64,000 nucleotides of DNA, from assembly GCF_027587375.1 (NCBI RefSeq), contig NZ_JAMXIC010000003.1, positions 186,001-250,000 on the forward strand. Direction: 5' to 3'. Below, in pieces: positions 28,499-36,001 of the stretch. The DNA is from Arthrobacter sp. B2a2-09. Its GTDB lineage: Bacteria; Actinomycetota; Actinomycetes; Actinomycetales; Micrococcaceae. Numbering within the stretch: the stretch's first letter is position 1; the number at the start of each line of letters is the position of its first letter. The notes under the pieces were generated by a model. It did no database searches, was not told where the DNA came from, and saw only the letters and a list, made by a program, of their open reading frames with translations. The position numbers were made by a program, and so were the translations under genes.

Positions 28499-28534
28499 CA
28501 TAAGCCCCGATTCAAAGGCGAACCGGGGCTTATA
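28499..28534 (-). terminator. Terminator of the condensation-GNAT gene
   Basis: Arms ATAAGCCCC (28500-28508) and GGGGCTTAT (28525-28533) are perfect complements, with further partial pairing inside the loop. It lies about 55 bp after the stop of the gene ending at 28586. The rest of 28344-28585 holds the promoter region of the DppA-type gene; I see no gene there. Confidence 0.6.
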
Positions 28535-28585
28535 TCAGTTAATCCTCCATCACTAAGCTTCCCGGCGGGAACCCGGAGAAAGTGC

Positions 28586-30352
28586 CTATATGCGCCGTTT
28601 CAACCCTACGTGGGCCGTCCGATATCCGAGTCGGGTGTAGAAGGCTCGAGCCCGTTCCCGTGCTTCGTCGGTGGTCACCTGTGCCAGTTGCGCCCCACGC
28701 GCACGCCCAAAATTGTGTGCCCACTCAAGCATCGCGGTGCCCAAGCCATGTGAACGTTCCGCGGCCGCAACTCGCAGTCCCTCGATCTGCAGCCGGGAAG
28801 AACCACCCCGGGAAAGTCCTGGAATGACGGTCAATTGCATCGTGGCAACGATGCAATTGGAATCATTGCGGACGACCCCCAGATAGTTGGAACTGTCGCG
28901 AACAACCAGGTTGTAGGCCGCCTCGTATCGTTCAAGCTCGACGCACTCACGATCGGGACCGAACTGATCCTCAGACAGCAGCGCGGCGATGGCCGCAACG
29001 TCATCGCGGCTCGCCCGTTCCAGCCTGAAGGTCCGGCCCGCCACCCGCAGCAGCCCTTGAACCGAGGATCGTGCATAGGCCTGCAAACGAGCGACCAGCA
29101 GATCAAGCCATCCTCCGACGTTGGCTCGAGCCTCAACGGTGTCGGGATAACGGCATCTCAAGTGCAGACCGGACTCATCCAGGATGAACCAAAGCATGAC
29201 GCCGTCGGTGTCGATTGTCGCGCTCACATATTGGGCGTCGAGTCCGACGGAGTCGATTCGCACCGGCAGTCTGCGCAGGTCCAGCCAGGAGATCGCGAAC
29301 ATACCAGGAGCCACGGGCATGCCGCCCCATGGAGCCAGCACGTCCGCGAGCGGCCACGAGCCAAGCTGCACGGCCTCTTTTACCGCGGCCGCCGCAGCCC
29401 GCGGCTCGGCGACCGCCGACTCAAGTACCGAATTAGTAATGAACCAGCCCACTGAGTCATGCCAGCGGTCGTCGAAGCGGCTATGCACGGGAAAAACGGC
29501 TCGCAGCGGGGTTCCCGCCAGCTCGCGGGTCACCGCTGTCATCGCAACGACAGCGAGCGCGAGCGTCGAGACACCGTCGTTGCGGGCCTGTGCAGCAAAG
29601 GCGGCACCGTCGTCGAGATCGAACACATCGCGGACTTCTACACGCTCGCGCTGCGGATCGGGCGCACCCAAGGGCAGTGGGAATTGCGGCATTACGCCCC
29701 CGCTGTCCCCGATGATGTCTTCCCATCGGTGACGCACGTGGTCCGGCGCGGTATTCCGATCTAGCAGTGCTTGCGTGTGTTCGACAAAAGCCGGCACTGG
29801 CCCGGGCAACGGTTCACGGCCCGCCTTCCCAGCATCGAGCGCCGACAGCAGGTCCCGCGCGATCACCAGCATCGACCACATATCGACGTGGGCGTGGTCG
29901 GCCGCAATCACCACCGTGAGTCCAGCAGCAGTCTCCAATACGCACAGCCGGTGTGAGGGGTGTTGGTATGGCGAACATGCGGCATCGAGAATGTCCCGCA
30001 CCGCGTCATTGACGGCCTGGCCAGGAGCTACCTGATGCTCCACCCAGGTTCCCGGACCAATATCAATTTCGTGGAGCTCCGGATCACCATCCGCACCGGG
30101 CACGAATGCCGTTCGCAGTGTGCCATGACGGGCGACGACAGCCAGCCAGGCATCGGCAATTGACTCGCGACGAGTTGGTGTAGGCAGCCGGAAAGACAGT
30201 GCCATCCAGGAGCCGGGGCGGTGGCCTGCCCCCACATGGAGGCGCTGGTCAAAGGACACTGGAAGACGTCGGCGGAGCGCAGACGCACTGACGTCATAGC
30301 CCCAAAGTCGTCCGAACGGTAGGCGCAGGTGCGTGACGTTGGTCAGCCGCAT
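28586..30352 (-). CDS. Condensation-domain/GNAT acetyltransferase fusion protein
   Basis: 588 residues. Residues about 20-430 resemble a stand-alone condensation (C) domain of the NRPS/PapA superfamily: the active-site HHxxxDG motif appears as DHAHVDM (152-158), keeping the catalytic second His (153) and Asp (157) but losing the first His and the Gly; VGWFITNS (301-308) corresponds to the conserved solvent-channel motif. Residues about 442-588 form a GNAT domain with an acetyl-CoA loop (ERSHGLGTAML, about 532-542) and the terminal ARAFYTRLGY motif. AGGATACTGCC precedes the ATG. It is divergent from an alpha/beta hydrolase. No carrier protein or adenylation gene is near. Acyl transfer to a small-molecule amine or hydroxyl is inferred. 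Confidence 0.7.
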   Translation of the reverse strand: MRLTNVTHLRLPFGRLWGYDVSASALRRRLPVSFDQRLHVGAGHRPGSWMALSFRLPTPTRRESIADAWLAVVARHGTLRTAFVPGADGDPELHEIDIGPGTWVEHQVAPGQAVNDAVRDILDAACSPYQHPSHRLCVLETAAGLTVVIAADHAHVDMWSMLVIARDLLSALDAGKAGREPLPGPVPAFVEHTQALLDRNTAPDHVRHRWEDIIGDSGGVMPQFPLPLGAPDPQRERVEVRDVFDLDDGAAFAAQARNDGVSTLALAVVAMTAVTRELAGTPLRAVFPVHSRFDDRWHDSVGWFITNSVLESAVAEPRAAAAAVKEAVQLGSWPLADVLAPWGGMPVAPGMFAISWLDLRRLPVRIDSVGLDAQYVSATIDTDGVMLWFILDESGLHLRCRYPDTVEARANVGGWLDLLVARLQAYARSSVQGLLRVAGRTFRLERASRDDVAAIAALLSEDQFGPDRECVELERYEAAYNLVVRDSSNYLGVVRNDSNCIVATMQLTVIPGLSRGGSSRLQIEGLRVAAAERSHGLGTAMLEWAHNFGRARGAQLAQVTTDEARERARAFYTRLGYRTAHVGLKRRI

Positions 30353-30436
30353 GGCAGTATCCTATCGCCACAGATAGCCTGAATGTTCAACGCGGCCGCT
30401 CGACGTGACGCGGTCAGTCACGAAACGAGGAGCCTG

Positions 30437-31216
30437 ATGCCCACTTTCGAGGTTCCCGGAGCCGAGCTTGCGGTTGCTTTGAGCGACGAAGGTGGACACC
30501 CAATTGTCCAACTGCATGGCCTTACCTCAAGCCGCGCGCGCGATCGGGTGCTCAACCTCGACCTCGGTCGAGGGCTTAGTGGAACTCGACTGCTGCGGTA
30601 CGACGCACGCGGCCATGGCCGGTCGACGGGGCGGAAGGTCCCCGAGGAATATCAATGGCAAAACCTCGCCGACGACCTCCTGCGACTGCTCGATCACTGG
30701 TTCCCGGGCGAACGTGTCCACGGAGTTGGTCCCTCCATGGGTACCGGCACACTCTTGCACGCCGCTTCCCGCGAGCCAGACCGCTTTACTGGGCTAACGC
30801 TTATGGTGCCACCCACCGCGTGGGAAACCCGCGCTGCACAGGCTGTAAGCTACCGGGCTGCCGCGGAGCTTATCGAATCTGTTGGTGTCGAGGCATTCCT
30901 CGCCACCACGCGCGGAGCAACGCTGCCACCGGCCACAATTGGTGCGCCGGAGACGGTGCCCGACGTCGCCGATGCCCTCTTGCCGTCGTTGTTTCGAGGC
31001 GCGGCACTCAGCGATCTGCCTGCTCCTGAGGCCGTCGCGCGAATCGACGTACCGACGACAATCTTGGCGTGGATCGATGATCCGGGCCACCCGCTCTCAA
31101 CCGCGGAATCCCTTGCCGCACTTCTCCCGCAAGCAACGCTGACAGTGGCCCGCACCCCAGGAGATGTCGAAACCTGGCCTAATATTCTGAGCCAAGATAT
31201 CGCCCGTTGGGGCTAA
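30437..31216 (+). CDS. Alpha/beta hydrolase
   Basis: 259 residues from ATG 30437, preceded by GAGGAGCC; the frame is open upstream to 30383. Oxyanion-hole motif LHGLTSS (26-32), DARGHGRS (56-63) and nucleophile elbow GPSMG with Ser100. The predicted acid is in the stretch AWIDDPGHP. No His is found in the last 30 or so residues, where the catalytic His of this fold normally stands (ARTPGDVETWPN instead), so it may be catalytically altered or use the His in DPGHP. It is divergent from the condensation-GNAT gene across 84 bp, a pairing that suggests related function. Confidence 0.8.
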   Translation: MPTFEVPGAELAVALSDEGGHPIVQLHGLTSSRARDRVLNLDLGRGLSGTRLLRYDARGHGRSTGRKVPEEYQWQNLADDLLRLLDHWFPGERVHGVGPSMGTGTLLHAASREPDRFTGLTLMVPPTAWETRAAQAVSYRAAAELIESVGVEAFLATTRGATLPPATIGAPETVPDVADALLPSLFRGAALSDLPAPEAVARIDVPTTILAWIDDPGHPLSTAESLAALLPQATLTVARTPGDVETWPNILSQDIARWG

Positions 31217-31222
31217 TCATCG

Positions 31223-31735
31223 CTACCCGATCAGGTAGACCATGCCGCGCCCCTCGTCGGCGAGATTGGTGGCGAAGACCCGGGCCCGTCGAAGATAGCC
31301 AACGGCATACTCGACGTCAAGGTCCCGGTTGACATATGGCGAATCCGGCAATCGCAGCCTCACCTCCGCGTCAGAGACATCGTCCAAGTCCTGAGCAATC
31401 GCCAAAACCTCGGACGGAGTCAGGGCCCGTACCCACGGCTCCCAACCTTCGTCATGCATGGTCACGTTGCCTTCAAACATACGAAAAGCGGGTCGCGCCG
31501 CCATCCCCGCCCGCAACGGGGCAGTGAGAACCTGCAGATGCCGCCACGCCTTGTCTAGATAGAGCATGTCGCGCTCAGATATCAATTGCCCGAAGGTGGT
31601 AACACGGGTCCCGACACCAGGTTCAAGGCCCCAAGCATCTGCAAGCGGATCGGCCGACACGACGCTCATCGGGTCGGAAAGCACTTGTTCAGTGGCGTGG
31701 CCGTCGAATGCATATGCGTAATATCTGATTCCCAT
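31223..31735 (-). CDS. DUF1877-like (YfbM-like) protein
   Basis: 170 residues. The opening MGIRYYAYAFDG, the LYLDKAWRHLQVLT helix and the short C-terminal strand VYLIG match the layout of DUF1877/YfbM proteins (which begin with a short strand and contain a DKRWDFLH-like helix). Family function is unknown. It is convergent with the alpha/beta hydrolase, 6 bp apart. Such genes often sit in accessory regions. The match is by eye only. Confidence 0.55.
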   Translation of the reverse strand: MGIRYYAYAFDGHATEQVLSDPMSVVSADPLADAWGLEPGVGTRVTTFGQLISERDMLYLDKAWRHLQVLTAPLRAGMAARPAFRMFEGNVTMHDEGWEPWVRALTPSEVLAIAQDLDDVSDAEVRLRLPDSPYVNRDLDVEYAVGYLRRARVFATNLADEGRGMVYLIG

Positions 31736-31845
31736 TCACCAAGTATTGCCAAGGCGCAAGCTGCGCAGGACGGCCGAGTTGCGTTATGTGGATAACTCGC
31801 GAGATGAAGCGACCTGCATGTCGATGACCAGCCGCACCGATTTGT

Positions 31846-32148
31846 TCACGCGACCTTGAGAGGCGTGATCGCCGCGATCTGCTCGGCCACACGATCTTCG
31901 GCAAGGTCGAGATCATAATGCGTCTGCAGGTTGAGCCAGAACTGAGCCGACGTTCCAAAATACTTGCCGAGACGTAGTGCGGTGTCTGCTGTGATCGCAC
32001 GCTTGCCGTGCACTATTTCATTGATTCGGCGCGGCGGCACATGGATGGCCACGGCCAGTTTGTTCTGCGTGATGCCAAAACCCTCAATGAAATCCCCCAT
32101 GAGAACTTCACCTGGGTGAATCGGCACAAGGTAGTCAATGGTAGTCAA
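31846..32148 (-). CDS. higA: HigA-type antitoxin (Xre/HTH)
   Basis: 100 residues from TTG 32148, which has a strong GGAGGTGGAGA ribosome site; upstream extension reads through the toxin gene and is rejected. The opening IHPGEVLMGDFIEGFGITQN followed by LAVAIHVPPRRINEIVHGKR is the classical HigA/VapI helix-turn-helix, and the LGKYFGTSAQFWLNLQTHYD motif is intact. It neutralises the HigB toxin encoded just upstream and represses the operon. The start overlaps the toxin stop by 14 bp, ensuring coupling. Confidence 0.92.
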   Translation of the reverse strand: MTTIDYLVPIHPGEVLMGDFIEGFGITQNKLAVAIHVPPRRINEIVHGKRAITADTALRLGKYFGTSAQFWLNLQTHYDLDLAEDRVAEQIAAITPLKVA

Positions 32149-32416
32149 CAATCTCCACCTCCTCTGGTCCAGCGTCTGTCCACCTGAAGCAGATCCGCCA
32201 CTGGCCGTCGATCCTGATGCTGGATTGACCAGCCCGGTCAACTTTCAGCGCGTCGAGCCGGTTCCCCGGCGGAACGCGGAGATCCTCGATCGACTCCGCG
32301 GATCCCACCTGGCGAAGCTTGCGGAGGGCGGACCGAAGGATCCGTGAATCCATTGAAGCCACATGCTCACAACGCCACAGTCGTTCGGTGTCTTTGCTCC
32401 CGAACGACCTGATCAT
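32135..32416 (-). CDS. higB: HigB-type toxin (RelE/ParE superfamily)
   Basis: 93 residues, full length. The opening IRSFGSKDTERLWRCE and the C-terminal GQWRICFRWTDAGPEEVEIV and DYH are diagnostic of HigB ribosome-dependent mRNA interferases. The toxin gene precedes the antitoxin, the usual order for higBA. ATG 32416 has no clear ribosome site; a TATAAC/TATATC -10-like element ends about 9 bp upstream, so the message may be nearly leaderless. Confidence 0.9.
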   Translation of the reverse strand: MIRSFGSKDTERLWRCEHVASMDSRILRSALRKLRQVGSAESIEDLRVPPGNRLDALKVDRAGQSSIRIDGQWRICFRWTDAGPEEVEIVDYH

Positions 32417-32427
32417 GGCATCTGGAT

Positions 32428-32460
32428 ATAACGCACAGCGTTAATAACGCTAGACGTTAA
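32428..32460. promoter_or_regulatory. higBA operator array
   Basis: Overlapping inverted repeats built from a TAACGC half-site: TAACGC-ACA-GCGTTA (32429-32443), AGCGTTA-A-TAACGCT (32437-32451) and TAACG-CTAGA-CGTTA (32445-32459). The half-sites alternate in orientation next to the higB start, as expected for cooperative HigA binding. Confidence 0.65.
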
Positions 32461-32482
32461 ACCGGAACTCCACCACGTTCCG

Positions 32483-32785
32483 TCACGGAATAACCGATGC
32501 CTCCCCCACGACAGACCCCGCGATGAAAGCCCTGACCAATCCTCCTTGGAACTCCTCGGTCTGGGTGTAGCCGAGCGCTTCATAGAACGCTTTCTGCCTC
32601 GGCTCGTCGTCGGTGATTAGGACCTTCTGACGCACATGCCGGTACTGTTCGAGCGCTCGTTCAGCGAGGGCTCGTCCTATGCCTCTTCTGGATGCGACGG
32701 CCGAACGAGGATGTCCAGCACGGTATAGCTCAAGGACTTCGCTGAGTTGCAGGTCTTTGGCCTTCACGACTTTGATGGTGGTCAT
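32483..32785 (-). pseudogene. GNAT acetyltransferase with internal deletion
   Basis: 100 residues where about 135-140 are usual. The first 24 residues (KVVKAKDLQLSEVLELYRA) and the last part (SRRGIGRALAERALEQYRHV, KVLITDDEPRQKAFYEALGY) match one well-known GNAT subfamily, but the intervening beta-strands of about 40-60 residues are missing between LYR and RRGIG (junction near 32690-32710). The frame is kept, so a peptide may be made, but it lacks most of the catalytic core. Confidence 0.65.
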
Positions 32786-32865
32786 GCTTCATCCAAACAC
32801 GCAGCATAGTCATTGGGGTGGCTACGAGATGCGTGCCCGTAAATCGATCCCTGACCGGGCTTCGC

Positions 32866-33588
32866 CTAAAGGTGTCGCAGGTATCTTTCAGGCGAATCCA
32901 GGAACGACCGCCAATTGGAAACCAGATCGAGGTCGGACCATTTCTGCTGCCGAAGTCCCCAGGGGCCGACTTCGAGAATCTGCGCTCCGGGAAGTGCAGC
33001 AAGAACCGGGGAGTGTGTGGACATGATGACTTGCGAGGAGCCTTCGGCGAGGAGATCTTTCAAGACCGTAAGGAGGCTGAGACATCCCGCGAAGGACAGC
33101 GCCGATTCTGGTTCATCGAGCACCCACAATCCGCGTCCGCGAAAACGATCTACCGCCAGTTCCAAGAACGATTCGCCGTGTGACATGTCGTGGAACGGGA
33201 TGTCCATACCCGAGGTGCTCGGGTTCTTCTCGAGGTAGGTGAAGAAGCCGTGCATGGTTTCCGCGCGCAGGAAGTAGCCGCGTCTTGTGGCACCGGCGTT
33301 GCGGACAACCTGCAGGTGCTCGGCAAGTACGGACTCCGTGGATCTGGTGCTGTGGCAGGCCCCTGTAGATCCACCTTCAGGAGACAAGCCATAGGCCATT
33401 GCGATGGCTTCCACGAGAGTGGATTTTCCCGACCCATTTTCGCCTACGAATATAGTGGCCGGGCTCAGATCGAGACCTTGGTCTAGAACCTGGGCGACAG
33501 GGGGCAGGATACCTGGCCACCGGCGGCGGTCCAGAACGTGGGCCGGGTCTTCGGCTAACCGTCTGATGGGAAAGGTATGCGGGGGCAT
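32866..33588 (-). CDS. AAA/ABC-type ATPase (COG3910-like, OLD/RecF-type head)
   Basis: 240 residues. P-loop GENGSGKST (49-57), ABC signature-like MSHGES (135-140), Walker B LWVLDEPE (154-161) and switch His in STHSP (190-194). It is a single head domain without coiled coil or nuclease. Proteins of this kind are common in accessory regions and are often linked to toxin-antitoxin or defence genes, but role and partner are unknown. No nuclease gene is adjacent, so a two-gene OLD-type defence system is not supported. Confidence 0.82.
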   Translation of the reverse strand: MPPHTFPIRRLAEDPAHVLDRRRWPGILPPVAQVLDQGLDLSPATIFVGENGSGKSTLVEAIAMAYGLSPEGGSTGACHSTRSTESVLAEHLQVVRNAGATRRGYFLRAETMHGFFTYLEKNPSTSGMDIPFHDMSHGESFLELAVDRFRGRGLWVLDEPESALSFAGCLSLLTVLKDLLAEGSSQVIMSTHSPVLAALPGAQILEVGPWGLRQQKWSDLDLVSNWRSFLDSPERYLRHL

Positions 33589-33769
33589 GCCCCATTCTTA
33601 CAGGCAACGCTCGCTGTCTTGCTCCAACGCATGGGGGTCTGAACGGGGACCAAGAAGTGGCCCGAGCCATCGAAGGTGCCCTTCCGGACACCCACCACCG
33701 CTCGAAGCACAGCGAATCACGGTGCAAATATCGGCGCCACCGCAGCGAGCGGGTGGTTAGGCTGGGTGG

Positions 33770-34462
33770 ATGGCGACAGTTATTCTCGTGCGGCACGGCC
33801 GCACCACAGCCAATGCCACTGGGCTGCTGGCCGGTCGGGCCGTCGGCGTCAGCCTGGACCAGATCGGGCGCGACCAGGCGGCTCTGACCGGAGACCGGCT
33901 CGCGGCCGTGCCCTTGGTCGCGGTGGTGTCGAGCCCGCTTGAGCGTTGTCAGCAGACCGCCCAGCTCATCCTCGATCGCCAGGCTGGCACGCCCTACGCG
34001 CCGGTCGATCTCGATCTCACCGAGTGCGATTACGGCCAGTGGCAGGGCCGCATGCTCAGTGATCTCGCGACCGAGGATCTGTGGCCGGTTGTGCAGTCCC
34101 AACCGTCCGCCGTCGTCTTTCCCGGCGGTGAATCCATGGCCGCGATGCAGGCTCGGTCGGTGGCAGCGATTCGACGCCACGATGCAGCCTTCGAAGCCGA
34201 GTACGGGCCAGGAGCAGTGTGGGTGGCGGTGAGTCACGGTGACATCATCAAGTCAATCCTCGCCGACGCGCTCGGCATGCACCTTGACCTGTTCCAGCGT
34301 ATTACCGTGGGCCCGGGCTCCGTATCGATCGTGCGCTACGGCGGTAGTCGGCCGAGCGTCTGCGCGACCAACACCGACGCGGGTGACCTGTCGTGGCTGT
34401 CGAACGGCATCCACTCTGGCGATGCGCCGGTGGGCGGCGGTGCAGGGCAAGAGGCGCCATGA
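33770..34462 (+). CDS. MSMEG_4193-type histidine phosphatase (putative phosphomutase)
   Basis: 230 residues. Histidine phosphatase superfamily: RHGRT with the phosphorylated His9, the second-Arg stretch SSPLERCQQTA, the acid residue in ECDYGQWQG and the second His in VSHGD. This class (TIGR03848) is found in actinobacteria in a conserved cluster with DUF3090 and SCO1664-type genes, which follow here at 34487 and 35038. The substrate is unknown. The C-terminal 35 residues are Gly-rich and poorly conserved. Confidence 0.9.
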   Translation: MATVILVRHGRTTANATGLLAGRAVGVSLDQIGRDQAALTGDRLAAVPLVAVVSSPLERCQQTAQLILDRQAGTPYAPVDLDLTECDYGQWQGRMLSDLATEDLWPVVQSQPSAVVFPGGESMAAMQARSVAAIRRHDAAFEAEYGPGAVWVAVSHGDIIKSILADALGMHLDLFQRITVGPGSVSIVRYGGSRPSVCATNTDAGDLSWLSNGIHSGDAPVGGGAGQEAP

Positions 34463-34486
34463 ACCTCACGTGCCTAGAATACTGAC

Positions 34487-35038
34487 ATGCCTACACGTGT
34501 TCACGAGTTTGCCTGGCCTGATCGGGTCGTCGTCGGCACCATCGGCCTTCCGGGGGCGCGCACGTTCTACCTACAGGTGCGCGCAGGGACGCAGATCGTG
34601 AGTGTTGCCCTGGAGAAAGAGCAGTCGGCTCTGCTCGCGGAGAAGATCGACGAAATTCTCGACCAGCTCATCACCGTCGAGGGCAACCCCTTCAGCGTTC
34701 CCACGAGTACTCCCATTGAACTTGTCGACAATGACCAGCTCGAGGCCGTTCAGGAGCAGTTTCGCTCCGGCGCGATGAGCTTAGGCTGGGACCCAACCAC
34801 GGCCCAAGTCGTACTAGAGGCCTACCCCATCACCGACGTCGATGCTGATGACGACGCATCACCTGATGAGGACGGCGCTAACGAGCCCGAAATGCTGCTG
34901 GTGCGAATGCCGGTCGGCACAGCCCGCGCATTCGCCAAGCGCACTCGTGAGATCGTGGGCGCCGGCCGTCCGACGTGCCCGCTCTGCGGTTACCCCATAG
35001 ACGCCGACGGGCACATCTGCACCCTTCCCGAGGTCTGA
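34487..35038 (+). CDS. DUF3090 family protein
   Basis: 183 residues. DUF3090 (TIGR03847) opening VHEFAWPDRVVVGTIGLPGA and FYLQVRAGTQIVSVALEKEQ. An acidic linker (DADDDASPDEDGANEPE) precedes a second beta region, and the end carries a zinc-ribbon-like CPLCGYPIDADGHIC. Always found between the phosphomutase-like and SCO1664-like genes, 24 bp after the former and overlapping the start of the latter (TGATG). Function unknown. Confidence 0.9.
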   Translation: MPTRVHEFAWPDRVVVGTIGLPGARTFYLQVRAGTQIVSVALEKEQSALLAEKIDEILDQLITVEGNPFSVPTSTPIELVDNDQLEAVQEQFRSGAMSLGWDPTTAQVVLEAYPITDVDADDDASPDEDGANEPEMLLVRMPVGTARAFAKRTREIVGAGRPTCPLCGYPIDADGHICTLPEV

Positions 35039-35805
35039 TGCCGACGCCGGACCTGGTGACCGCCGAGCTGACGCTCACCGGCCGCATCACGACGGCTTCA
35101 AACGCTACATTTCTGGGCAGCATCGGCGACGTGGTGGTCGTCTATAAGCCGATAGCAGGCGAAACTCCGCTGTGGGACTTTCCCCATGGCACCCTGGCTC
35201 AGCGGGAGGTGGCCGCCTACCTGGTCTCGCAGGCCTTCGGCTGGGACATCGTGCCGTACACCTGGCTGCGCGATGGGCCGATGGGCGAAGGAATGGTGCA
35301 GCTCTGGCAGGAGCAAGACCCCGCCCAAAACGCCGTGAACCTGGTCGCGACAGACCACGTGCCGGAGACGGGCTGGAAACACGTTCTCGAGGGACGAGAT
35401 GAGACCGGACGGATGGTCACCCTCGTTCACGAGGACTCGCCAGCGCTCAGACGCATGGCGGTGTTCGACACGGTCGTCAACAACGCCGACCGCAAAGGCG
35501 ACCACATTCTTGCCATGACGGACGGACACCGGCACGGCGTGGACCATGGGCTCACCTTTCACCGTGACCACAAGCTGCGCACGGTGCTGTGGGGATGGTT
35601 GGGAGACCCTCTGACCGCCGAGGAACGCGAGGGCATCGATCGTGTCAGCGAAGGACTGCACGGTGGGCTGGGCCGAAACCTGGCGGACTTGCTCAGCGCC
35701 GAAGAGATCGCATCGCTCGCCGCGCGCTGCGCCCGGTTGCGCTTGGCAGGGCGGTTTCCGGCTCCGAGCGGTGAGATGCCGGCGGTGCCGTGGCCGCTGT
35801 TCTAA
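35038..35805 (+). CDS. SCO1664 family protein (PI3/4-kinase-like fold)
   Basis: 255 residues, ATG 35038 overlapping the DUF3090 stop. TIGR03843/SCO1664 proteins resemble a reduced phosphatidylinositol 3/4-kinase: a nucleotide-loop-like IGDVVVVYKPIAGETPLWDF, the catalytic-loop-like NNADRKGDHIL (Asn/Asp/Lys) and the metal-loop-like GVDHGLTFH. Substrate and biochemical activity are not known. Together with the two preceding genes it forms the conserved three-gene actinobacterial cluster; in mycobacteria mshC is also in that neighbourhood, but not here. Confidence 0.9.
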   Translation: MPTPDLVTAELTLTGRITTASNATFLGSIGDVVVVYKPIAGETPLWDFPHGTLAQREVAAYLVSQAFGWDIVPYTWLRDGPMGEGMVQLWQEQDPAQNAVNLVATDHVPETGWKHVLEGRDETGRMVTLVHEDSPALRRMAVFDTVVNNADRKGDHILAMTDGHRHGVDHGLTFHRDHKLRTVLWGWLGDPLTAEEREGIDRVSEGLHGGLGRNLADLLSAEEIASLAARCARLRLAGRFPAPSGEMPAVPWPLF

Positions 35806-35912
35806 GGGAATTGGGGCGGCATGGAGCGTTCGGCGATCCAGATGTAGACGGTCTCCTTGGTCACGCCGAGATGTGCAGCGATCGCATCGGCAGAAAGCCA
35901 CGGTTCACTCAC
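35802..35912 (-). pseudogene. Truncated HTH_17 (excisionase-like) DNA-binding protein
   Basis: GTG 35912 begins a 36-residue frame, EPWLSADAIAAHLGVTKETV and YIWIAE, which is the first half of an HTH_17/excisionase-type winged helix. It then stops at 35802, inside the 3' end of the opposing SCO1664 gene, and lacks the wing and the rest of the protein. Its position suggests a recombination joint at the right end of the accessory region. Confidence 0.65.
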
Positions 35913-36001
35913 GACTGCACTCCTCGGGACAGTCAGCGGCCTACCAGTCGCTGACTGTCCCGATCTTACTTACGTCTACTTCTTGCCCTGGCCCGCAGGG
36001 G

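Noticed and set aside
28586..31216. Non-ribosomal peptide cluster
   Set aside because: No adenylation, carrier or thioesterase domains nearby; only an isolated condensation-like domain.
32866..33588. OLD-type (Gabija-like) defence pair
   Set aside because: The ATPase lacks a TOPRIM domain and no helicase or nuclease gene is adjacent.
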